64,000 nt of DNA. Origin: Eutreptiella sp. 'Long Island Sound 2002'. Lineage: Eukaryota > Euglenozoa > Euglenophyceae > Eutreptiales > Eutreptiaceae. Location of the stretch: NCBI GenBank assembly GCA_964036045.1, contig OZ038380.1, positions 121,305,199-121,369,198 of the forward strand. The letters are read 5' to 3'. The notes below the pieces were generated by a model. That model was not told where the DNA came from, made no database searches, and saw nothing but the letters and a program-made list of their open reading frames with translations. The position numbers were made by a program, and so were the translations under genes. Position 1 is the first letter of the stretch. Every line of letters starts with the position of its first letter. This document shows, piece by piece, positions 50,431 through 61,400 of this stretch.

Positions 50431-53400
50431 ACCCCAACTCAAGGGGCCACGCAACAAAGCATGCATTGTGAGTCCCTAACCCCAACTCGAGGGGCCACGC
50501 TACAATGCGTGGATTGTGAGTGCCTAACCCCAACTCAAGGGGCCACGCAACAAAGCGTGGATTGTGAGTCCCCAACCCCAGCTCGAGGGGCCACGCAACA
50601 ATGCGTGGATTGTGAGTCCCCAACGCCGACTGGAGGGGCCACGCAACAAAGCGTAGATTGTGAGTCCCTAACCGCCACTCGAGGGGCCACGCAACAAAGC
50701 GTGGATTGTGAGTCCCTAACCCCAACTCGAGGGGCCAAGCAACAAAGCGTGGATTGCGAGTCCCTAACCTCAACTCGACGGGCAACGCAACAAAGCGTGG
50801 ATTGTGAGTCCCTAACCCCAACTCTAGCGACCAAACAAAAAAGCATGGATTTTGAGTCCTAACCCCAACCTGAGAACTCGAGGGGCCACGCAGCAAAACG
50901 TGGATTGTGAGCCCCTAACCCCAACTCGAGGGGCTACGCAACAAAGCGTGGATTGTGAGTCCCTAACCCCAACTCGAGGGGTCACGCACCAAAGCGTGGA
51001 TTGTGAGTCCCTAACCCCAACTTGAGGGGCCAAGCAACAAAGCGTGGATTGTGAGTCCCTAACCCAAACTCGAGGGGCCACTCAACAAACGGTGGATTGT
51101 GAGTCCCTAACACCAACTCGAGGGGCCACGCAACAAAGCGTGGATTGTGAGTCCCTAACGCCAACTCAAGGGGCCACGCAACAAAGCGTGGATTGTGAGT
51201 CCCTAACCCCAACTTCAGGGGCCAAGCAACAAAGCGTGGATTGTGAGTCCCTAACCCCAACTCGAGGGGCCACTCAACAAACCGTGGATTGTGAGTCCCT
51301 AACACCAACTCGAGGGGCCACGCAACAAAGCGTGGATTGTGAGTCCCCAACCCCAACCCGAGGGGCCACGCAACAAAGCGTAGATTGTGAGTCCCTAACC
51401 CCAACTCGAGGGGCCACGCAACAAAGCGCGGATTGTGAGTCCCTAACCTCAACTCGAGGGGCAACGCAACAAAGCGTGGATTGTGAGTCCCTAACCCCAA
51501 CTCTAGCGACCAAACAAAAAAGCATGGATTGTGAGTCCCTAACCCCAACTCCAGAACTCGAGGGGCCACGCAATGAAGCGTGGATTGTGAGTCCCTAACC
51601 CCAACTTGAGGGGCTACGCAACAAAGCGTGGATTGTGAGTCCCTAACCCCAACTCGAGGGGTCACGCACGAAAGCGTGGATTGTGAGTCCCTAACCCCAA
51701 CTTGAGGGGCCAAGCAACAAAGCGTGGATTGTGAGTCCCTAACCCCAACTCGAGGGGCCACTCAACAAACCGCGGATTGTGAATCCCTAACACCAACTCG
51801 AGGGGCCACGGAACAAAGCGTGGATTGTGCGTCCCTAACCCCAACTCGAGGGCCTACGCAGCAAAGCGTGGATTGTGAGTCCCTAACCCCAACTCCAGGG
51901 GCCAAGCAACAAAGCCTGGATTGTGAGTCCCTAACCCCAACTTGAGGGGCCACGCAGCAAAGCGTGGATTGTGAGTCCCTAACCCGAACTCGAGGGGCCA
52001 CGCAACAAAGCGTGGATTGTGAGTCCCTAACCCCAACTCAAGGGGCCACGCAACAAAGCATGCATTGTGAGTCCCTAACCCCAACTCGAGGGGCCACGCT
52101 ACAATGCGTGGATTGTGAGTCCCTAACCCCAACTCAAGGGGCCACGCAACAAAGCGTGGATTGTGAGTCCCCAACCCCAGCTCGAGGGGCCACGCAACAA
52201 TGCGTGGATTGTGAGTCCCCAACGCCGACTGGAGGGGCCACGCAACAAAGCGTAGATTGTGAGTCCCTAACCGCCACTCGAGGGGCCACGCAACAAAGCG
52301 TGGATTGTGAGTCCCTAACCTTAACTCGAGGGGCAACGCAACAAAGCGTGGATTGTGAGTCCCTAACCCCAACTCTAGCGACCAAAGAAAAAAGCATGGA
52401 TTGTGAGTCCCTAACCCCAACTGGAGAACTGGAGGGGCCACGCAATGAAGCGTGGATTGTGAGTCCCTAACCCCAACTCGAGGGGCTACGCAACAAAGCG
52501 TGGATTGTGAGTCCCTAACCCCAACTCGAGGGGTCACGCAACAAAGCGTGGATTGTGAGTCCCTAACCCAACTCGGGGGGCCAAGCAACACAGTGTGGAT
52601 TGTGAGTCCCTAACCCCAACTCGAGGGGCCACTCAACAAACCGTGGATTGTGAGTCCCTAACACCAACTTGAGGGGCCACGCAACAAAGCGTGCATTGTG
52701 AGTCCCTAACCCCAACTCGAGGGGCCACGCAACAAAGCGTGGATTGTGAGTCCCTAACCCCAACTTAAGGGGCCAAGCAACAAAGCGTGGATTGTGAGTC
52801 CCTAACCCCAACTCGAGGGGCCAAGCAACAAAGCCTGGATTGTGAGTCCCTAACCCCAACTTGAGGGGCCACGCAATAAAGCGTGGATTGTGAGTCCCTA
52901 ACCCCAACTCGAGGGGCCACGCAGCAAAACGTGGATTGTGAGTTCCTAACCCCAACTCAAGGGGCCACGCAACAAAGCGTGGACTGCGGGTCCCTAACCC
53001 CAACTCGAGGGGCCACACAATAACGCGTGGATTGTGAGTCCCTAACCCCACTTTGAGGGGCCAAGCAACAAAGCGTGGATTGTGAGTCCCCAACCCAAAC
53101 TCGAGGGGTCACGCAACAATGCGTGGATTGTGAGTCCCCAACCCCAACTCGAGGGGCCACGCAACAAAGCGTGGATTGTGAGTCCCTAACCTCAACTCGA
53201 GGGGCAACGCAACGAAACGTGGATTGTGCGTCCCTAACCCCAACTCTAGCGACCAAACAAAAAAACATGGATTGTGAGTCCCTAACCCCAACTCGAGAAC
53301 TCGAGGGGCCACGCAATGCAGCGTGGATTGTGAGTCCCTAACCCCAACTCGAGGGGCTACGCAACAAAGCGTGGATTGTAAGTCCCTAACCCCAACTCCA

Positions 53401-55400
53401 GGGGTCACGCAACAAAGCGTGGATTGTGAGTCCCTAACCCCAACTTCGGGGGCCAAGCAACAAAGCGTGGATTGTGAGTCCCTAACCCCAACTCGAGAAC
53501 TCGAGGGGCCACGCAATGAAGCGTGGATTGTGAGTCCCTAACCCCAACTCAAGTAGCTACGCAACAAAGCGTGGATTGTGAGTCCCTAACCCCAACTCGA
53601 GGGGCCAAGCAACAAAGCGTGGATTGCGAGTCCCTAACCCCAACTCGAGGGGCCACGCAACAAAGCGTGGATTGTGAGTCCCTAACCCCAACTCAAGGGG
53701 CCACGCAATAAAGCGTGGATTGTGAGTCCCTAACCCCAACTTGAGGAGCCAAGCAACAAAGCGTGGATTGTGAGTCCCTAACCCCAACTCGAGGGGCCAC
53801 ACAACAAAGCGTGGATTGTGAGTCCCTAACCCCAACTCCAGGGGCCAAGCAACAAAGCGTGGATTGTGAGTCCCTAACGCCAACTCGAGGGGCCAAGCAA
53901 CAAAGCGTGGATTGTGAGTCCCTAACCCCAACTCGAGGGGCCACGCAACAAAGCGTAGATTCTGAGTCCCTAACCCCAACTTGAGGGGCCACGCAGCAAA
54001 GCTTGGATTGGGAGTCCCTAACCCCAACTCCAGGGGCCAAGCAACAAAGCGTGGATTGTGAGTCCCTAACCCCAACTCGAGGGGCCAAGCAACAAAGCGT
54101 GGATTGTGAGTCCCTAACCCCAACTCCAGGGGCCAAGCAACAAAGCGTGGATTGTGAGTCCCTAACCCCAACTTGAGGGGCCACGCAGCAAAGCTTGGAT
54201 TGTGAGTCCCTGACCCCAACTCTAGGGGCCATGCAAAAAAGCATGCATTGCGAGTGCCTAACCCCAACTCGAGGGGCCACACAACAAAGCGTGGATTGTG
54301 AGTCCCTAACCCCAACTCGAGGGGCCACGCAACAATGCGTGGATTTTGAGTCCCTAACCCCAACTCGAGGGGCCACTCAACAAACCGTGGATTGTGAGTC
54401 CCTAACACCAACTTGAGGGGCCACGCAACAAAGCGTGGATTGTGAGTCCCTAACCCCAACTCGAGGGGCCACGAGACAAAGCATGGATTGTGAGTCCCTA
54501 ACCCCAACTTCAGGGGCCAAGCAACAAAGCGTGGATTGTGAGTCCCTAACCCCAACTCGAGGGGCCACGCAACAAAGCGTGGATTGTGAGTCCCTAACCC
54601 CAGCTTGAGGGGCCACGCAGCAAAACGTGGATTGTGAGTCCCTAACCCGAACTCCAGGGGCCACACAACAAAGCATGGAATGTGAGTCCCTAACCCCAAA
54701 TCAAGGGGCCACGCAACAAAACGTGGATTGTGAGTCCCTAACCCAAACTCGAGGGGCCACGCAACAATGCGTGGATTGTGAGCTCCTAACCCCAACTCGA
54801 GGGGCCACGCAACAAAGCGTGGATTGTGAGTCCCTAACCCCAACTCGAGGGGCCACGTCATAACGCGTGGATTGTGAGTCCCTAACTCCAACTTGAGGGG
54901 CCACGCAACAAAGCGTGGATTGTGAGTCCCTAAGCCCAACTTGAGGGGCCACGCAGCAAAGCTTGGATTGTGAGTCCCTAACCCCAACTCTAGGGGCCAC
55001 GCAAAAAAGCATGGATTGCGAGTGCCTAACCCCAACTCGAGGGGCCACGCAACAAAGCATGGATTGTGAGTCCCTAACCCCAACTCGAGGGGCCACGCAA
55101 CAAAGCGTGGATTGTGACTCCCTAACCCCAACTCAAGGGGCCACTCAACAAACCGCGGATCGTGAGTCCCTAACCCCAACTCGAGGGGCCACGCAACAAA
55201 GCGTGGATTGTGAGTCCCTAACCCCAACTCAAGGGGCCACGCAACAAAGCGTGGATTGTGAGTCCCCAACCCCAACTCGAGGGGCCACGCAACAAAGCGT
55301 GGATTGTGAGTCCCTAACCTCAACTCGAGGGGCAACGGAACAAAGCGTGGATTGTGAGTCCCTAACCTCAACTCGAGGGGCAACGCAACAAAGCATGGAT
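50431..55400 (+). repeat. 8-bp-insert satellite domain, right part
   Basis: Unit order from about 50,700 to 51,080 matches about 44,410-44,790 (offset 6,290). The block ending in GTCACGCACGAAAGCG near 50,159 recurs near 51,662 (offset 1,503 = 31 units + 15). 56-bp units lie near 50,875, 51,550, 52,427, 53,294 and 53,492. One unit near 52,566 lacks a base (CCCTAACCCAACTCGG). From 53.5 kb to 55.4 kb the GCGACC and CACTCAAC markers thin out and units with CAAGCAACAAAGCG and AAAGCTTGGATTG take over, a transition into the next domain. Confidence 0.65.
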
Positions 55401-58400
55401 TGTGAGTCCCTAACCCAAACTCGAGAACTCGAGGGGCCACGCAATGAAGCGTGGATTGTGAGTCCCTAACCCCAACTCAAGGGGCCACGCAACAAAGCAT
55501 GGATCGTGAGTCCCTAACCCCAACTTGAGGGGCCACGCAACAATGCGTGGATTGTGAGTCCCTAACCCCAACTCGAGGGGCCACGCAACAAAGCGTGGAT
55601 TGTGAGTCCCTAACCCCAACTCGAGGGGCCACGCAATAAAGCGTGGATGGTGAGTCCCTTACCCCAACTCAAGGGGCCACGCAACAAAGCGTGGATTGTG
55701 AGTCCCTAACCCCACCTCGAGGGGCCACGCAACAATGCGTGGATTGTGAGTCCCCAACCCCAACTCAAGGGGCCACGCAACAAAATGTGGATTGCGAGTC
55801 CCTAACCCCAACTCGAGGGGCCACGCAACAAAGCGTGGATTGTGAGTCCCTAACCTCAACTCGGGGGGCAACGCAACAAAGCGTGGATTGTGAGTCCCTA
55901 ACCTCAACTCGAGGGGCAACGCAACAAAGCATGGATTGTGAGTCCCTAACCCCAGCTCGAGAACTCGAGGGGCCACGCAACAATGCGTGGATTGTGAGTC
56001 CCTAACCCCAACTCGAGGGGCCACGCAACAAAGCGTGGATTGTGAGTCCCTAACCCCAAATCGAGGGGCCACGCAACAAAGCGTGGATCGTGAGTCCCTA
56101 ACCCCAACTTGAGGGGCCACGCAACAGTGCGTGGGTTGTGAGTCCCTAACCCCAACTCAAGGAACCACGCAACAAAATGTGGATTGTGAGTCCCTAACCC
56201 CAACTCAAGGGGCCACGCAACAAAATGTGGATTCTGAGTCCCTAACCCCAAATCGAGGGGCCACGCAACAAAGCGTGGATCGTGAGTCCCTAACCCCAAC
56301 TTGAGGGGCCACGCAACAAAGCATGGAATGTGAGTCCCTAACCCCAACTCAAGGGGCCACGCAACAAAATGTGGATTGTGAGTCCCTAACCCCAACTCGA
56401 GGGGCCACGCAACAAAGCGTGGATTGCGAGTCCCCAACCCCAACTCGAGGGGCCACGCAACAATGCGTGGATTGTGAGTCCCTAACCCCAACTCGAGGGG
56501 CCACGCAACAAAGCGTGGATTGTGAGTCCCTAACCCCAACTCGAGGGGCCACGCAATAACGCGTGGATTGTGAGTCCCTAACCCCAACTTGAGGGGCCAC
56601 GCAGCAAAGCTTGGATTGTGAGTCCCTAACCCCAACTCTAGGGGCCACGCAAAAAAGCATGGATTGCGAGTGCCTAACCCCAACTCGAGGGGCCACGCAA
56701 CAAAGCGTGGATTGTGAGTCCCTAACCCCAACTTGAGGGGCCACGCAACAAAACGTGGATTGTGAGTCCCTAACCCCAACTCGAGGGGCCACGCAACAAA
56801 GCGTGGATTGCGAGTCCCCAACCCCAACTCGAGGGGCCACGCAACAATGCGTGGAGTGTGAGTCCCTAACCCCAACTCAAGGGGCCACACAACAAAGCGT
56901 GGATTGTGAGTCCCTAACCCCAACTCGAGGGGCCATGCCATAACGCGTGGATTGTGAGTCCCTAACCCCAACTTGAGGGGCCACGCAACAAAGCGTGGAT
57001 TCTGAGTCCCTAACCCCAACTTGAGGGGCCACGCAGCAAAGCTTGGATTGTGAGGCCCTAACCCCAACTCTAGGGGCCACGCAAAAAAGCATGGATTGCG
57101 AGTGCCTAGCCCCAACTCGAGGGGCCACGCAATAAAGCGTGGATCGTGAGTCCCTAACCCCAACTCGAGGGGCCACACAACAAAGCGTGGATTGTGAGTC
57201 CCTAACCCCAACTCGAGGGGCCACACAACAAAGCGTGGATTGTGAGTCCCTAACCCCAACTCGAGGGGCCATGCCATAACGCGTGGATTGTGAGTCCCTA
57301 ACCCCAACTTGAGGGGCCACGCAACAAAGCGTGGATTCTGAGTCGCTAACCCCAACTTGAGGGGCCACGCAACAAAGCTTGGATTGTGAGGCCCTAACCC
57401 CAACTCTAGGGGCCACGCAAAAAAGCATGGATTGCGAGTGCCTAACCCCAACTCGAGGGGCCACGCAACAAAGCGTGGATCGTGAGTCCCTAACCCCAAC
57501 TCGAGGGGCCACGCAACAAAGCATGGATTGTGAGTCCCTAACCCCAACTCGAGGGGCCACGCAACAAAGCGTGGATTGTGACTCCCTAACACCAACTCGA
57601 GGGGCCACGCAACAAAGCGTGGATTGTGAGTCCCTAACCCCAACTCAAGGGGCCACGCAACAAAGCGTGGATTGTGAGTCCCCAACCCCAACTCGAGGGG
57701 CCACGCAACAAAGCGTGGATTGTGAGTCCCTAACCTCAACTCGAGGGGCAACGCAACAAAGCGTGGATTGTGAGTCCCTAACCTCAACTCGAGGGGCAAC
57801 GCAACAAAGCATGGATTGTGAGTCCCTAACCCAAACTCGAGAACTCGAGGGGCCACGCAATGAAGCGTGGATTGTGAGTCCCTAACCCCAACTCGAGGTG
57901 CCACGCAACAAAGCGTGGATTGTGAGTCCCTAACCCCAACTCAAGGGGCCACGCAACAAAGCATGGATCGTGAGTACCTAACCCCAACTTGAGGGGCCAC
58001 GCAACAATGCGTGGATTGTGAGTCCCTAACCCCAACTCGAGGGGCCACACAACAAAGCGTGGATTGTGAGTCCCTAACCCCAACTCGAGGGGCCACGCAA
58101 TAAAGCGTGGATGGTGAGTCCCTAACCCAAACTTGAGGGGCCACGCAACAAAGCGTGGATTGTGAGTCCCTAACCCCACCTCGAGGGGCCACGCAACAAT
58201 GCGTGGATTGTGAGTCCCCAACCCCAACTCGAGGGGCCACGCAACAAAGCGTGGATTGCGAGTCCCTAACCCCAACTCAAGGGGCCACGCAACAAAATGT
58301 GGATTGTGAGTCCCTAACCCCAACTCGAGGGGCCACGCAACAAAGCGTGGATTGCGAGTCCCCAACCCCAACTCGAGGGGCCACGCAACAATGCGTGGAT

Positions 58401-61400
58401 TGTGAGTCCCTTACTCCAACTCAAGGGGCCACGCAACAAAATGTGGATTGTGAGTCCCTAACCCCAACTCGAGGGGCCACGCAACAAAGCGTGGATTGCG
58501 AGTCCCCAACCCCAACTCGAGGGGCCACGCAACAATGCGTGGATTGTGAGTCCCTAACCCCAACTCGAGGGGCCACGCAACAAAGCGTGGATTGTGAGTC
58601 CCTAACCCCAACTCGAGGGGCCACGCAATAACGCGTGGATTGTGAGTCCCTAACCCCAACTTGAGGGGCCACGCAGCAAAGCTTGGATTGTGAGTCCCTA
58701 ACCCCAACTCTAGGGGCCACGCAAAAAAGCATGGATTGCGAGTGCCTAACCCCAACTCGAGGGGCCACGCAACAAAGCGTGGATCGTGAGTCCCTAACCC
58801 CAACTCGAGGGGCCACGCAATAAAGCATGGATTGTGAGTCCCTAACCCCAACTTGAGGGGCCACGCAACAAAACGTGGATTGTGAGTCCCTAACCCCAAC
58901 TCGAGGGGCCACGCAACAAAGCGTGGATTGCGAGTCCCCAACCCCAACTCGAGGGGCCACGCAACAATGCGTGGAGTGTGAGTCCCTAACCCCAACTCGA
59001 GGGGCCACACAACAAAGCGTGGATTGTGAGTCCCTAACCCCAACTCGAGGGGCCATGCCATAACGCGTGGATTGTGAGTCCCTAACCCCAACTTGAGGGG
59101 CCACGCAACAAAGCGTGGATTCTGAGTCCCTAACCCCAACTTGAGGGGCCACGCAGCAAAGCTTGGATTGTGAGGCCCTAACCCCAACTCTAGGGGCCAC
59201 GCAAAAAAGCATGGATTGCGAGTGCCTAGCCCCAACTCGAGGGGCCACGCAATAAAGCGTGGATCGTGAGTCCCTAACCCCAACTCGAGGGGCCACACAA
59301 CAAAGCGTGGATTGTGAGTCCCTAACCCCAACTCGAGGGGCCACACAACAAAGCGTGGATTGTGAGTCCCTAACCCCAACTCGAGGGGCCATGCCATAAC
59401 GCGTGGATTGTGAGTCCCTAACCCCAACTTGAGGGGCCACGCAACAAAGCGTGGATTCTGAGTCCCTAACCCCAACTTGAGGGGCCACGCAACAAAGCTT
59501 GGATTGTGAGGCCCTAACCCCAACTCTAGGGGCCACGCAAAAAAGCATGGATTGCGAGTGCCTAACCCCAACTCGAGGGGCCACGCAACAAAGCGTGGAT
59601 CGTGAGTCCCTAACCCCAACTCGAGGGGCCACGCAACAAAGCATGGATTGTGAGTCCCTAACCCCAACTCGAGGGGCCACGCAACAAAGCGTGGATTGTG
59701 ACTCCCTAACCCCAACTCGAGGGGCCACGCAACAAAGCGTGGATTGTGAGTCCCTAACACCAACTCGAGGGGCCACGCAACAAAGCGTGGATTGTGAGTC
59801 CCTAACCCCAACTCAAGGGGCCACGCAACAAAGCGTAGATTGTGAGTCCCCAACCCCAACTCGAGGGGCCACGCAACAAAGCGTGGATTGTGAGTCCCTA
59901 ACCTCAACTCGAGGGGCAACGCAACAAAGCGTGGATTGTGAGTCCCTAACCTCAACTCGAGGGGCAACGCAACAAAGCATGGATTGTGAGTCCCTAACCC
60001 AAACTCGAGAACTCGAGGGGCCACGCAATGAAGCGTGGATTGTGAGTCCCTAACCCCAACTCGAGGTGCCACGCAACAAAGCGTGGATTGTGAGTCCCTA
60101 ACCCCAACTCAAGGGGCCACGCAACAAAGCATGGATCGTGAGTACCTAACCCCAACTTGAGGGGCCACGCAACAATGCGTGGATTGTGAGTCCCTAACCC
60201 CAACTCGAGGGGCCACGCAACAAAGCGTGGATTGTGAGTCCCTAACCCCAACTCGAGGGGCCACGCAATAAAGCGTGGATGGTGAGTCCCTTACCCCAAC
60301 TCAAGGGGCCACGCAACAAAGCGTGGATTGTGAGTCCCTAACCCCACCTCGAGGGGCCACGCAACAATGCGTGGATTGTGAGTCCCCAACCCCAACTCGA
60401 GGGGCCACGCAACAAAGCGTGGATTGCGAGTCCCTAACCCCAACTCAAGGGGCCACGCAACAAAGCGTGGATTGTGAGTCCCTAACCTCAACTCGGGGGG
60501 CAACGCAACAAAGCGTGGATTGTGCGTCCCTAACCTCAACTCGAGGGGCAACGCAACAAAGCATGGATTGTGAGTCCCTAACCCCAGCTCGAGAAATCGA
60601 GGGGCCACGCAACAATGCGTGGATTGTGAGTCCCTAACCCCAACTCGAGGGGCCACGCAACAAAGCGTGGATTGTGAGTCCCTAACCCCAAATCGAGGGG
60701 CCACGCAACAAAGCGTGGATCGTGAGTCCCTAACCCAAACTTGAGGGGCCACGCAACAGTGCGTGGGTTGTGAGTCCCTAACCCCAACTCAAGGGGCCAC
60801 GCAACAAAATGTGGATTGTGAGTCCCTAACCCCAACTCAAGGAACCACGCAACAAAATGTGGATTGTGAGTCCCTAACCCCAAATCGAGGGGCCACGCAA
60901 CAAAGCGTGGATCGTGAGTCCCTAACCCCAACTTGAGGGGCCACGCAACAAAGCATAGAATGTGAGTACCTAACCCCACCTCAAGGGGCCACGCAACAAA
61001 ATGTGGATTGTGAGTCCCTAACCCCAACTCGAGGGGCCACGCAACAAAGCGTGGATTGCGAGTCCCCAACCACAACTCGAGGGGCCACGCAACAATGCGT
61101 GGATTGTGAGTCCCTAACCCCAACTCGAGGGGCCACGCAACAAAGCGTGGATTGTGAGTCCCTAACCCCAACTCGAGGAGCCACGCAATAACGCGTGGAT
61201 TGTGAATCCCTAACCCCAACTTGAGGGGCCACGCAGCAAAGCTTGGATCGTGAGTCCCTAACCCCAACTCTAGGGGCCACGCAAAAAAGCATGGATTGCG
61301 AGTGCCTAACCCCAACTCGAGGGGCCACGCAACAAAGCGTTGATCGTGAGTCCCTAACCCCAACTCGAGGGGCCACGCAATAAAGCATGGATTGTGAGTC

